From Pseudomonas fluorescens (lineage in GTDB: Bacteria; Pseudomonadota; Gammaproteobacteria; Pseudomonadales; Pseudomonadaceae), in NCBI RefSeq assembly GCF_902497875.1, contig NZ_CABVHY010000005.1:62001-126000 (forward strand): a DNA stretch of 64,000 nucleotides, given 5' to 3'. The position numbers and the translations under genes are program-made. Position 1 is the first letter of the stretch. Every line of letters begins with the position of its first letter. Positions 17,650 through 26,826 of the stretch are shown piece after piece. The notes beneath the pieces are model-generated. The model was not told the DNA's origin and searched no databases. It saw only the letters and a program-made list of their open reading frames with translations.

Positions 17650-18558
17650 ATGAAAGTCTTGAACCCTTTGCGCAGCGGCATTGTCCTGAGTGGCATCGCT
17701 ATGCTCCTCGCCTGCGGCACCGCCTACTCCGGCACCAGCGACCCGGCAGCGTCCACGTCTGTGGCGAACGCAGTCCAAGTCCAGCAAATTCGCAACGCTA
17801 CCGTCAAGATCGACTTCTCTGGCACCACGTTTCTGGTCGATCCCATGCTCTCAGCCAAGGGTGGGTTCCCAGGCTTTCCAGGCACCTACCGCAGTGAATT
17901 GCGCAACCCATTGGTAGACCTGCCTTTCTCGGTTGATGAGGTGTTGAACAGCGTCGAAGCCGTCGTGGTGACCCACACCCACACGGACCACTGGGATGAA
18001 GCTGCGCAAAAGCAGATTCCCAAGAATATGCCTGTGTTTGTGCAAAACGAAGTCGATGCCAAAACAATTCGGGGTCAAGGCTTTAAGGATGTGCGTGTCC
18101 TCAAGGGCACAACCACGTTCAACGGCGTGAAGCTGAGCAAGACCGACGGCCAGCACGGCAGTGATTTGTGGTTTGCAGACCCTGAACGTGCTGAAGCGAT
18201 GGGCCCCGTCATGGGCGTCGTGTTTTCTGCTCCCAAAGCCAAAACGGTCTATGTCGCCGGCGACACCGTATGGCGCCCGGAAGTGGATCAAGCATTGAAG
18301 CAGCACAAGCCAGACGTGGTGATCCTGAACACGGGCAGCGCTCTCATGAGCGGTTTTGAGGAGCATCCCATCATCATGGGCAAGCAAGACACACTGCAGG
18401 CCACCAAGGCAGCGCCCAATGCGGCCATCGTTGCCGTACACATGGATGTCGTGAACCACATGTCGCTCAGCCGTAAGGAATTACGCGCTTTTGTGCAAGA
18501 AAACAAAATTCAGGATCGGGTGATGATTCCTGAGGATGGTGAGTCCATGAAGTTCTGA
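17650..18558 (+). CDS. Exported metallo-beta-lactamase-fold hydrolase (UlaG-like)
   Basis: 302 residues. An N-terminal signal with lipobox-like LLAC (Cys 22) suggests a lipoprotein or exported protein. The metal motif THTHTDHWD (about residues 110-118), later GQHGSDLWF, YVAGDTVWRPE and HMDVVNHMSLSR are the pattern of the UlaG-like branch of the superfamily. The substrate is unknown. It is divergent from a GlxA-type regulator, and a strong hairpin follows the gene. Confidence 0.85.
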   Translation: MKVLNPLRSGIVLSGIAMLLACGTAYSGTSDPAASTSVANAVQVQQIRNATVKIDFSGTTFLVDPMLSAKGGFPGFPGTYRSELRNPLVDLPFSVDEVLNSVEAVVVTHTHTDHWDEAAQKQIPKNMPVFVQNEVDAKTIRGQGFKDVRVLKGTTTFNGVKLSKTDGQHGSDLWFADPERAEAMGPVMGVVFSAPKAKTVYVAGDTVWRPEVDQALKQHKPDVVILNTGSALMSGFEEHPIIMGKQDTLQATKAAPNAAIVAVHMDVVNHMSLSRKELRAFVQENKIQDRVMIPEDGESMKF

Positions 18559-18566
18559 TGAAACAA

Positions 18567-18590
18567 GGCTGCCTAAAAATTTAGGCAGCC
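18567..18590 (+). terminator. Perfect hairpin after the MBL gene
   Basis: Arms GGCTGCCTAAA and TTTAGGCAGCC are perfect with a two-base loop, starting nine bases after the stop codon. The T-run is weak. Confidence 0.7.
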
Positions 18591-18866
18591 TCTCAGACTC
18601 TACAAATGACTTCATCGACCAAACACCTCAAGACTGCTTGCATTGCCTTCTACGGCATGACCACTTCCCTCCGTTCATTGCTCTGTCTCGGGGTTCTGCA
18701 TAAGTTTTAAATGACGAGAAACCGACGGCCCAAAAGTCTGCTTTTGGCGATGCTGGAGGTCAGGTCAGAAGGTCCGGTTGTGGCCGACTACTGCCTGTTG
18801 CGAACAGGCTGCAACCCTGAGCGGACACTCGTCAACGTCCGTCAGGGTCGAAAGCTGCATGCTCCG
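18591..18866. repeat. Spacer with degraded dispersed repeat
   Basis: AAGTCTGCTTTTGGCGAT near 18734 and TGGCCGACTACTGCCTGTTG at 18781 are two diverged pieces of the dispersed repeat. No gene is seen in the spacer. Confidence 0.5.
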
Positions 18867-19736
18867 CTATTGCAACGGAACATACACATCAGTTTGCCAT
18901 TGATCCAGCGGTGTCTTGGGATAGGCGCTCAGGTAATTGAAGAATAGCGGCTGGTCACGAAGTTCCTCTCCACTGGCAGGAAGCCAGTCGCGGTAAATCG
19001 GATAGATCGTTTCGCCGATGTGATCCGGTGACCCCGCGTGTCGCACCACGACGCAGCGACCGCCAGGAATGACGATCTCGTGCACGCCGAACTCATTCGG
19101 CGCCACGGCCTCATGAATCTCGCCGCAGATTGCGAAGCGGAATGCTTGTGGAGGTGTCGTATCGGGGTTGTTATAGGGAATGCCAAAGGTGCGACTCGAT
19201 GCCTCCGGCGACTGTCCGCTCTGCATGCGCCACTCGATGAACCTGCGCAGGCTCTCACTGACGAGCCCGGCTGGTCCGCAGTGCTCAAGCGCTGCTACCT
19301 TGACCTCAGGGAAATCTACGATTCGTACTTGCATGATGATAGTCCTGGAAAAGTGAGGGATTGCGAATACCGCATTCCAGACCTGCCAGTTCGGTTCCTT
19401 CCTGAACGCACTCGGCGTCATACCGATCGCCCGCCTGAACGCCCTGCAAAATGCCTCGGGACTTTCAAAGCCAGCACCGAGTGCGGCGTCCAGTACCGAG
19501 TAATCCGTGAGGCCGGCTAGGCGATGTGCCGCGCGTCGTAGCCGCATCAGTTGTACATATCGTGAGACAGGCACGCCTACGAACGCTGTGAATTGCCGAT
19601 GGAAGTGAAACACCGAAAAGTTCGCCACATGGCTCAACGTCTTCACCGACAGGTCACCTTCGAGATTGGCATCAATGTAGGCGAGTACGGCATTGAAGCG
19701 TTTTGTGTAAGCGAAGTTGGTCGGCATGTCAGACAC
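18867..19736 (-). CDS. AraC-family regulator with GyrI-like effector domain
   Basis: 289 residues. The AraC helix-turn-helix is N-terminal (about 10-110: LSVKTLSHVANFSVFHFHRQF and LDAALGAGFESPEAFCRAFRRAIGMTPS). A GyrI-like small-molecule domain follows (about 125-289: VRIVDFPEVKVAALEHCGP, EFGVHEIVIPGGRCVVVRHAG, FFNYLSAYPKT). This architecture is shared with Rob/SbmC-like regulators, which often answer toxic or amphipathic compounds. No adjacent target gene is obvious. It ends in repeat-rich DNA on one side and faces a MITE-like element on the other. Confidence 0.9.
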   Translation of the reverse strand: MSDMPTNFAYTKRFNAVLAYIDANLEGDLSVKTLSHVANFSVFHFHRQFTAFVGVPVSRYVQLMRLRRAAHRLAGLTDYSVLDAALGAGFESPEAFCRAFRRAIGMTPSAFRKEPNWQVWNAVFAIPHFSRTIIMQVRIVDFPEVKVAALEHCGPAGLVSESLRRFIEWRMQSGQSPEASSRTFGIPYNNPDTTPPQAFRFAICGEIHEAVAPNEFGVHEIVIPGGRCVVVRHAGSPDHIGETIYPIYRDWLPASGEELRDQPLFFNYLSAYPKTPLDQWQTDVYVPLQ

Positions 19737-19877
19737 TGGGAAAAGGCTCCTGGAAGTACGGTCGGCAATAGAGTCGACTATAGCGGCGTGAACGCGCCTA
19801 GCCGCGTTTGCTCAAGTCACGTTTTGGGTTGGCCAATGCGATCTCTTCCAAGGCGATGTAGGTCGGGGGAATCCAGG

Positions 19878-20100
19878 TGTCCACTTCTGGCCGGGGCTGT
19901 GTAACAACGTTTTTGAGTAGGTTTCTCGGTCTGAACGGGAATGAAAACCGCGCTCCTACGAAAATTCCAAGTCAGCTGACTAATCAAATGCGAGCAGATT
20001 TTACGTAGCAACGTACACGTCAAAACGGTGTCTGCGTTTTTACACAGCCTCGGTCGATTCCGGTCGGTCGTGACCGGCTGCAATCGACCCATAACTGTCT
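19878..20100 (-). repeat. Dispersed repeat copy interrupted by a MITE-like element
   Basis: Left piece GTGTCCACTTCTGGCCG (19877) and right piece TGACCGGCTGCAATCGACCC (20071) flank the second 157-bp element. Confidence 0.65.
19894..20050 (-). mobile_element. MITE-like element, 157 bp, copy 2 (opposite orientation)
   Basis: Ends GGCTGTGTAACAACG and CGTTTTTACACAGCC are imperfect inverted repeats. The reverse complement aligns along its length with the element at 16212-16368 and shares GTTGCTACGTAAAATCTGC. Flanks TGGCCG and CGGTCG may be a decayed target duplication. Confidence 0.8.
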
Positions 20101-20191
20101 TTTTCGAACGGCATCTAGGGGCCTTGATGACTGCCTCTGAGACAGCGCAGGGGACGCCATATGATGACTTGTCGTTGACGATGCATGATAG

Positions 20192-20845
20192 TCATGTCTG
20201 GTCCGTAGTTTTCTTGCCACTTGCGATAATGCACATGACACAGCTTGTGAGTACTTCTGTCAGGTGCTTTTCGGTTATCTCCACATCATTCCACTGTGAC
20301 TGACCGTACAGCATTCCAATGGCTGCATTGGTGATCAGGCCGATCTCACCATCGAGCTTGCCTTTCACTTCGTACTCATCGGCGATAATTGCGCTCAATA
20401 GAGACCAGTAGGCATTTTTCAGTTGGTTCGCCTGGTACTTGTGTTCTTCGTTGAGATTCACGAACTCGCGGGTTACCAGGACCAATCGATGCTTTTCATT
20501 CAGATTGAAGGTTACGAAGGCGTGGACAAAGCGGCGTACACGTTCAGAGGCGGTCCTGGCGCCTTTCATCCGACGCTTGGTATCGACCAACAAGTCTGAC
20601 AAGGCTGACTCAATGAGCTCGAACAGCAAGCCTTGTTTGTTTTCGATGTGATGGTACAAGGACCCAGCATGCAGTCCCACGTGGCCCGCCAGATCGCGCA
20701 AGCCGATTGCCTGAAAGCCGCGTGTTGCGAAAAGCTCGATTGCGGCGTCAAGAAGTCGGTCGCGAGCGCTGAGTGCCGGATTGGCTAATGCGATGGCTGC
20801 AAGCATGGTGGGTCCATCAATGAGGAAAGATGAGCGAGCGATCAT
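20192..20845 (-). CDS. TetR/AcrR-family regulator
   Basis: 217 residues. The N-terminal TetR helix-turn-helix (about 28-75) reads ARDRLLDAAIELFATRGFQAIGLRDLAGHVGLHAGSLYHHIENK. A helical ligand domain follows, with EKHRLVLVTREFVNLNEEHK. A later start at residue 14 (20806) is possible. It lies 63 bases after the NCS1 permease gene on the same strand, the last gene in a one-direction set headed by hutC/hutU, so it may help regulate that set. The ligand is unknown. Confidence 0.88.
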   Translation of the reverse strand: MIARSSFLIDGPTMLAAIALANPALSARDRLLDAAIELFATRGFQAIGLRDLAGHVGLHAGSLYHHIENKQGLLFELIESALSDLLVDTKRRMKGARTASERVRRFVHAFVTFNLNEKHRLVLVTREFVNLNEEHKYQANQLKNAYWSLLSAIIADEYEVKGKLDGEIGLITNAAIGMLYGQSQWNDVEITEKHLTEVLTSCVMCIIASGKKTTDQT

Positions 20846-20908
20846 TCGGCGTTGGTCAGTCAGATGAGCAGTGGCGGCCCTGGCAGGCCGCCCTGTGGTG
20901 AGGGTGGA

Positions 20909-22336
20909 TCAGGCCGGGCTGGTCTCTTGCGGAAGAATCAGTTGTGCGGGGATCCGTTGCCGCGAGCCGCGTGCCACCAAGTAGTAAATCAGGGCAGGTA
21001 CCGTCAGCCCGATCAGCCATGAAATATCGGTCCCGCCTAAGGTTTCCACCAAAGGACCGGTGTAGAAACTGGTGGCAATGAACGGCATCTGTATCAGCAC
21101 GCCGAGGACATAGACCGCAATACCCGGCACATTCCAGCGTCCATAGCGGCCATCCGGATCGGAGAGCGCGGGTATGTCATAGCGCTCCTTGGTCACCAGG
21201 TAGAAGTCCACCAGGTTGATGGCGCTCCAAGGGGTGAAAAAGGCCAGCAGGAACAGGATGAAGGCGGAAAAATCGTGAAGGAACGAGTGCCTTCCCAGAA
21301 GTGCCAGTGCCGTCGCGAGCCCGACCATGACCAGGATGTAGATCATGCGCAAGGTTTTGGAAATTTCCTGGTTCCCGCGAAAGCCGCTGACGATCGTCGC
21401 CAACGACATGAAGCTGCCGTAAGCGTTGAGAGTGGTAATGGTCACCTTGCCGAACACAATGCTGAAAAACAGCAGGGAAGCCACGATGCCACTGGCACCC
21501 ATTCCGACGATGTAGGAAACCTCGTGGCCAGCAAACTGGTCACCTGCCAGGGCCGCGACGAAAACGCCGAAGACCATGGAGATTTGTGTGCCGATGACTG
21601 AGCCCAGGCCCACGGCGAGAAAGGTCTTCCAGGCTGAGGTTTTTCGCGGCAGGTAGCGCGAATAGTCCGCTACGTAAGGGCCGAATGCGATCTGCCAAGA
21701 CGCCGACAATGAGATCGCCAGCAGAAAACTACTCAGTGAAAAGTGTCGGTTGCCGAGCAGCTCACTGATGTCATGGGCTGACAGCAACCGGTAGAACAGA
21801 TAGAAGAACGACACCACGCCAATCAGGCTCGACAACCGTCCGATCCAATGGATGGTCCGATAGCCCAGCACCGTCAGCACGACGATCATCGCCGCAAAAA
21901 TGAGAATGCCGGTGGCGTCACTGACGTTGACCAGTTGGCTGATGGCCTGGCCGGCGAGCACCGAGCCGCTGGCCGAAAACCCCACATACATCATGCAGAC
22001 CAGGACGATGGGGATGACGGCGCCGTAGACCCCGAATTGCACACGACTGGAGATCATTTGCGGCAGGCCCAGCTGCGGGCCTTGGGCAGCGTGCAACGCC
22101 ATGATCGCGCCGCCCAGCAGTTGCCCGATCAGCAGACCGATCAGCGACCAGAACACATCACCGCCCAACACCACGGCTAGCGCCCCGGTGACGATCGCGG
22201 TGACTTGCAGGTTGGCACCGAACCAGAGCGTGAACTGGCTGAGCAGTCGGCCATGGCGCTCCGACTCGGGGATGTAATCGATGGATCGCCGTTCTATATA
22301 CGTCTTGCGCTGCGCACTTTCTTTGGAGGCGGACAT
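20909..22336 (-). CDS. NCS1-family permease (cytosine/purine/hydantoin/urocanate type)
   Basis: 475 residues and about 12 transmembrane helices. It has the N-terminal NCS1 pattern SQFTLWFGANLQVTAIVTGA, GLPQMISSRVQFGVYGAVIP, ASWQIAFGPYVADYSRYLP and the late FFTPWSAINLVDFYLV. NCS1 carriers import cytosine, allantoin, hydantoins and related ring compounds by cation symport; a urocanate carrier in Pseudomonas hut loci may belong here. It follows the acyl-CoA dehydrogenase gene by 96 bases, and the setting with urocanate hydratase suggests an imidazole carboxylate as substrate (inference). Confidence 0.9.
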   Translation of the reverse strand: MSASKESAQRKTYIERRSIDYIPESERHGRLLSQFTLWFGANLQVTAIVTGALAVVLGGDVFWSLIGLLIGQLLGGAIMALHAAQGPQLGLPQMISSRVQFGVYGAVIPIVLVCMMYVGFSASGSVLAGQAISQLVNVSDATGILIFAAMIVVLTVLGYRTIHWIGRLSSLIGVVSFFYLFYRLLSAHDISELLGNRHFSLSSFLLAISLSASWQIAFGPYVADYSRYLPRKTSAWKTFLAVGLGSVIGTQISMVFGVFVAALAGDQFAGHEVSYIVGMGASGIVASLLFFSIVFGKVTITTLNAYGSFMSLATIVSGFRGNQEISKTLRMIYILVMVGLATALALLGRHSFLHDFSAFILFLLAFFTPWSAINLVDFYLVTKERYDIPALSDPDGRYGRWNVPGIAVYVLGVLIQMPFIATSFYTGPLVETLGGTDISWLIGLTVPALIYYLVARGSRQRIPAQLILPQETSPA

Positions 22337-22432
22337 GGCGGTTCCTCTCGGGTGTCGTTGGATACGACAGCCTTCTCAGGGTTGAGACACTAAGGAGGAG
22401 GCCTGTAGGACAGGCCCCGGTTTTTCGCTCGG

Positions 22433-23575
22433 TTAGCGCTGGGCGTCGAGCAGACTTCGCGAAATGATGATTTTCTGCACTTCCGAGGTCCCTTCAAAAA
22501 TCCGCAGGATGCGTGCGTCGCGCACGTAGCGCTCCAGCGGCAGGTCGCGAATGTAGCCATAGCCGCCATGGAGCTGTAGCGCGGCATCGGTGACGAAGCC
22601 GGCACATTCGGCAGCGACCAGTTTCGCGGTCGCCGAATCCAGGCTGAAGCGCTCACCGCTGTCGCGGCGGGCGGCGGCTTTCCAGGTCAGCATGCGGGCC
22701 GCTTCCAGCTGCGCGTACATATCGGCGAGGCGCCATTGGGTGCCTTGATAGGCGGCAAGCGGCTTGGGTCCGATCTGCCGTTCGCGGACCCAGTTCAGGC
22801 TCGCCTGCAAGGCGGCATTGGCGATGCCCAATGACATGGCTGCCACTTCGACCCGACCGCGGTCGAGCACGGCCATGGCGGTGTTGAAGCCGGCGCCTTC
22901 GCTGCCGAGCAATGCCGAATCGGGCAACCAGCAGTCCAGGGCCAGTTCATAGATCGTACTGCCACGCAGTCCCATGGTCTTTTCCGGGCTGGAGAAGCTG
23001 ATTCCTGCGGTGCCCTGGGGAATCATGAAGGCGCTGATGCCCTTGTGCCCGGCGTCTGCGTCCGTCTTGGCATAGAGCACGATGAAACCGGCCTCGCGGG
23101 CGTTGGTGATGTAATGTTTGCTGCCGCGCACTCGCCAACCGCCCTCTTCACGGTGCGCCCGGCAACGCATGTCGGCCGGATTGGAACCGGCTGCCGGCTC
23201 GGTCAGGGCGAAGGCGCCGAGCAATTCGCCGCTGGCGGCCCGAGGCAGCCAGTGTTGTTTCTGCGCCTCGGTGCCGCCGATCAGGATCGAATCGGTCGCC
23301 AGGAAATGCGCGGTCAAGGCCGATGCAGTCGAGGCACAAGCACCCGCCACGGCTTCAACCACGCGGCTCATGGCCAGGCTGCCAATACCCAGTCCTCCGT
23401 ATTCCTCTGGCAGGTTGATACTCATGCCACCCAACTCGGCCAAAGCCTGCAGGCTCTCGGCGCAGAAGGTCTCGGTTTCGTCGTAATGTTGGGCGCGTGG
23501 TTGGATCACCTCACGGGCAAGTTTTTCGACGGTTTCGACAACGGCCAGTTCGACCAGATCCAATTCAAAGTTCAT
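22433..23575 (-). CDS. Acyl-CoA dehydrogenase
   Basis: 380 residues, full length for the short-chain acyl-CoA dehydrogenase group. FAD/substrate segments are visible: GAFALTEPAAGSNPADMRC and HYITNAREAGFIVLYAKTD. C-terminal LQLHGGYGYIRDLPLERYVRD leads to RIFEGTSE, where the Glu (about residue 361) matches the usual catalytic base. The enzyme should introduce a 2,3 double bond into an acyl-CoA. Its start overlaps the end of the CoA-transferase gene by 11 bases, so activation and oxidation of one substrate are likely linked. Confidence 0.93.
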   Translation of the reverse strand: MNFELDLVELAVVETVEKLAREVIQPRAQHYDETETFCAESLQALAELGGMSINLPEEYGGLGIGSLAMSRVVEAVAGACASTASALTAHFLATDSILIGGTEAQKQHWLPRAASGELLGAFALTEPAAGSNPADMRCRAHREEGGWRVRGSKHYITNAREAGFIVLYAKTDADAGHKGISAFMIPQGTAGISFSSPEKTMGLRGSTIYELALDCWLPDSALLGSEGAGFNTAMAVLDRGRVEVAAMSLGIANAALQASLNWVRERQIGPKPLAAYQGTQWRLADMYAQLEAARMLTWKAAARRDSGERFSLDSATAKLVAAECAGFVTDAALQLHGGYGYIRDLPLERYVRDARILRIFEGTSEVQKIIISRSLLDAQR

Positions 23576-24731
23576 GGGAGAGCTCCTGTTTGTGCAGTCC
23601 GAATGCCTCGTTATCTGCGCCTAAGCGTGGGGCGAGGGTAAGGGTATGGGGTTTGTGACCATTGAAAAAAACCGGTTGCGGCACTAGCGGCTGCGCTGAG
23701 CCCTCGGGTCGAATCAGCAGCTGACGGATTTCTGCTTGTTCGCTTTCGGCGGCCTGGGCGAGGTTCCACACTGGGGAGGACGGCACGCCGGCATCGAGCA
23801 GGATGTCGCAGACCTGGTCGACGCTCAGCTGGCGCGTCCAGGTTTCGATTTCAGCGCGCAGCGCGGGTTCGTTCAACGTGCGTTGCGGGTCATCGGCAAA
23901 GCGCGTGTCGTTGCCCAGCTCAGGCTTGCCCAAGCATTCGCATAAGCGCTGGAACAGCTTGTTGCTCGCCACTGCGATGACCACTTGGCCATCGGCGGCG
24001 CGGTAAGTATCAAAGGGTGTAGAAACCGGGTGACGGTTGCCGACCAGTCCCGGCGCTACGCCATTGGCAAAGAGATTGGACAGGCCGGTCATTTGCAGGC
24101 TGAACAATACATCGAACATGGCGACGTCGATGTATTGCGCTCCAGGCGCATGCCGCTCGCGAGCGAATAGCGCCGAGCTGATCGCCCAGGCGGCATAAAC
24201 GCCAGCACATAGATCGCCGATAGCCTCGCCGCTGCGGGTTGGTCCTGTCTCGGCAAAGCCGGTGACGCTCATCAGCCCGGACATCGCCTGGGCGACGATG
24301 TCATAGGCTGGGTTGCACGACAGCGGACCGTGCTGGCCGAAGCCAGAAATGCTCGCATAGATCAGCTTGGGGTTGTATTGCTTGAGGGTGTCGAAGTCGA
24401 TGCCCAGGCGACGTGTTACGCCAGGGCGGAAGTTCTCCACGACGACGTCGGCGTCACGCACCAGTTCATATAAGCGCGCACGTTCGGCGGTGGACTTGAA
24501 ATCCATCTCGACACTGCGCTTGCCGCGATTGATCAGGCCAAAATAGATGCTTTCGCCATCCTTGAATGGACCCAGGTGGCGGCTGTCATCGCCGTGCCCG
24601 GGAACTTCGAATTTGATGACGTCGGCGCCAAGATCCGCGAGCATTGCGGTGCAATGCGGGCCGGCCAATACGCGGCTCAGGTCCAGAACGCGAACGCCCT
24701 GTAGCTGCTGTGTAAACGGGCTGCTGGTCAT
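23565..24731 (-). CDS. CaiB/BaiF family III CoA-transferase
   Basis: 388 residues, single-domain family III CoA-transferase length. It has GVRVLDLSRVLAGPHCTAMLADLGADVIK, the ENFRPGVTRRLGID segment, YASISGFGQHGP, and a likely catalytic Asp near 173 (AIGDLCAGVYAAW). These enzymes move CoA between carboxylic acids. It lies 24 bases after urocanate hydratase and overlaps the acyl-CoA dehydrogenase gene. A plausible role is exchange of CoA between an imidazolyl-propenoyl thioester and the incoming saturated acid (inference). Confidence 0.93.
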   Translation of the reverse strand: MTSSPFTQQLQGVRVLDLSRVLAGPHCTAMLADLGADVIKFEVPGHGDDSRHLGPFKDGESIYFGLINRGKRSVEMDFKSTAERARLYELVRDADVVVENFRPGVTRRLGIDFDTLKQYNPKLIYASISGFGQHGPLSCNPAYDIVAQAMSGLMSVTGFAETGPTRSGEAIGDLCAGVYAAWAISSALFARERHAPGAQYIDVAMFDVLFSLQMTGLSNLFANGVAPGLVGNRHPVSTPFDTYRAADGQVVIAVASNKLFQRLCECLGKPELGNDTRFADDPQRTLNEPALRAEIETWTRQLSVDQVCDILLDAGVPSSPVWNLAQAAESEQAEIRQLLIRPEGSAQPLVPQPVFFNGHKPHTLTLAPRLGADNEAFGLHKQELSHEL

Positions 24732-24755
24732 GTTGCAGACTCCTCGAGGGTAGGG

Positions 24756-26435
24756 TTACGCCTTGCCGATCATCGGCAGGTTGAGGCCTTGTTCATGGGC
24801 ACAATCAATCGCGATCTGGTAACCAGCATCGGCGTGACGCATAACGCCAGTGGCCGGGTCGTTGTGCAGTACGCGAGCGATACGCTCGGCCGCCTCGTCA
24901 GTACCGTCGCAGACAATCACCATGCCCGAGTGCTGGGAGAAGCCCATGCCGACGCCGCCGCCGTGGTGCAGGGAAACCCAGGTCGCGCCGCTGGCGGTGT
25001 TGAGCAAGGCATTGAGCAGTGGCCAGTCGGACACGGCATCGGAACCGTCCTGCATGGATTCGGTTTCGCGGTTCGGGCTGGCCACGGAACCGGAGTCCAG
25101 GTGGTCGCGACCGATCACGATCGGTGCTGACAACTCACCGCTACGGACCATTTCGTTGAACGCCAGGCCGAGCTTGGTGCGCAGACCCAGACCAACCCAG
25201 CAGATACGTGCCGGCAGACCCTGGAAGCTGATGCGCTCGCGCGCCATGTCCAGCCAGTTGTGCAGGTGTGCATCGTCCGGGATCAGCTCTTTGACTTTGG
25301 CGTCGGTTTTGTAGATGTCTTCAGCGTTGCCCGACAGTGCAACCCAGCGGAACGGGCCGATGCCACGGCAGAACAGCGGACGAATGTAAGCCGGTACGAA
25401 GCCCGGGAAGTCGAATGCGTTTTCCACGCCTTCTTCTTGCGCCATCTGACGGATGTTGTTGCCGTAGTCGAAGGTCGGAACGCCCATCTTCTGGAAGTCG
25501 AGCATGGCTTTGACGTGGATGGCCATCGATTGTTTGGCGGCTTTCACCACGGCAGCCGGCTCGGTCTTGGCGCGGGCGCGGTACTCGTCCCAGGTCCAGC
25601 CTGCCGGCAGGTAACCGTTGAGCGGATCGTGGGCGCTGGTCTGGTCGGTGACCATGTCCGGGCGCACGCCGCGCTTGACCAGTTCTGGAAGGATTTCAGC
25701 GGCGTTGCCGAGCAGGGCGATGGAAATCGCTTGGCCTTCAGCGGTGTACCTGGCGATACGGGCCAGCGCGTCGTCGAGGTCAATGGCCTGTTCGTCGACG
25801 TAACGGCTGCTCAGGCGGAAGTCGATACGGCTCTGCTGGCATTCGATGTTCAGCGAGCAAGTGCCGGCCAGGGTAGCGGCCAGAGGCTGAGCGCCGCCCA
25901 TGCCACCGAGGCCTGCGGTCAGGACCCAACGACCTTTCAGGTCATCGTTGTAGTGTTGGCGACCGGCTTCGACGAAGGTTTCGTAGGTGCCCTGAACGAT
26001 GCCCTGGCTGCCGATGTAGATCCAGCTGCCGGCAGTCATCTGGCCGTACATGGCCAGGCCTTTGGCATCCAGTTCGTTGAAGTGTTCCCAGCTTGCCCAA
26101 TGAGGCACCAGGTTGGAGTTGGCGATCAGTACGCGCGGAGCGTTGCTGTGAGTCTTGAACACGCCGACCGGCTTGCCGGATTGCACCAGCAGGGTCTCGT
26201 CGTCATTCAGGTTGGTCAGGCTTTCGACGATCTTGTCGTAGCATTCCCAGTTACGCGCGGCACGCCCGATGCCACCGTAGACCACTAGTTCTTTTGGGTT
26301 CTCGGCGACTTCCGGGTCGAGGTTGTTCATCAACATGCGTAGCGGCGCTTCGGTCAACCAGCTCTTGGCGGTCAACTGGTTGCCGCGGGCGGCGCGAATT
26401 TCGACATCGCGCAGGCGGGTGGTCTTGGCGATCAT
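24756..26435 (-). CDS. hutU: Urocanate hydratase (urocanase)
   Basis: 559 residues, the usual urocanase length. The start at 26435 ([15 protein letters not shown]) is chosen because GAGGAG sits at a proper distance; an ATG six bases earlier touches that motif. Typical segments are [51 protein letters not shown] and the NAD-linked catalytic Cys region [11 protein letters not shown], then [15 protein letters not shown]. It converts urocanate to imidazolonepropionate with tightly bound NAD. Unlike classical hut operons, no hutH, hutI or hutG lies beside it; CoA-transferase and acyl-CoA dehydrogenase genes follow at once. Confidence 0.96.
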   Translation of the reverse strand: MIAKTTRLRDVEIRAARGNQLTAKSWLTEAPLRMLMNNLDPEVAENPKELVVYGGIGRAARNWECYDKIVESLTNLNDDETLLVQSGKPVGVFKTHSNAPRVLIANSNLVPHWASWEHFNELDAKGLAMYGQMTAGSWIYIGSQGIVQGTYETFVEAGRQHYNDDLKGRWVLTAGLGGMGGAQPLAATLAGTCSLNIECQQSRIDFRLSSRYVDEQAIDLDDALARIARYTAEGQAISIALLGNAAEILPELVKRGVRPDMVTDQTSAHDPLNGYLPAGWTWDEYRARAKTEPAAVVKAAKQSMAIHVKAMLDFQKMGVPTFDYGNNIRQMAQEEGVENAFDFPGFVPAYIRPLFCRGIGPFRWVALSGNAEDIYKTDAKVKELIPDDAHLHNWLDMARERISFQGLPARICWVGLGLRTKLGLAFNEMVRSGELSAPIVIGRDHLDSGSVASPNRETESMQDGSDAVSDWPLLNALLNTASGATWVSLHHGGGVGMGFSQHSGMVIVCDGTDEAAERIARVLHNDPATGVMRHADAGYQIAIDCAHEQGLNLPMIGKA

Positions 26436-26826
26436 GGTCATCTCCTCATTCAGTGGCTAGCGGGTTGGCAGCCGCAGCTTGTGATGTACATATATGCTTA
26501 TACCAACCTGTATGTACAAGTGAATGCAAGCGAAGGGCCAAAACAGGTTTTGTTGACGTAGAGAAAAATTTAAAAACTGAAAAAATAGATTTATTTCAAT
26601 GACTTGAGATTTTCGTCAAGAAGATGGCAAAGAGAGGCTGCTTGAAAATCATGTTGCAACTTTGTAAATGTTTTTTGAGAGGATGGGCATTGCGTAACAC
26701 TTTTGTGCGCGTGTTACGCTGATGTGTCACCTTTCTGCCACTCAGGGCGGTGGCAGTATCAGCGTCAGCAGAATGTCTGCAAGGCAGGCTTATCGAGCGG
26801 CAGGCGGGGGCCGCTCGCCTCGTGAT
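26436..26826. other. hutC/hutU spacer, about 390 bases
   Basis: It contains the likely HutC operator and hutU promoter near its left end, an AT-rich stretch around 26560-26680, and no recognisable gene. hutC and hutU point the same way, so hutU appears to have its own promoter. Confidence 0.6.
26485..26520 (-). promoter_or_regulatory. HutC operator boxes upstream of hutU
   Basis: TGTACATATA (26485) and TGTATGTACAAG (26509) resemble the TGTATGTACA/CTTGTACA boxes bound by HutC at Pseudomonas hut promoters. They lie 50-85 bases upstream of the hutU start. Two boxes spaced by 24 bases suggest cooperative dimer binding. Confidence 0.75.

Noticed and set aside
25260..26288. 342-codon open frame opposite hutU
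   Set aside because: A shadow of the urocanate hydratase gene; composition follows the third-position bias of the real strand.
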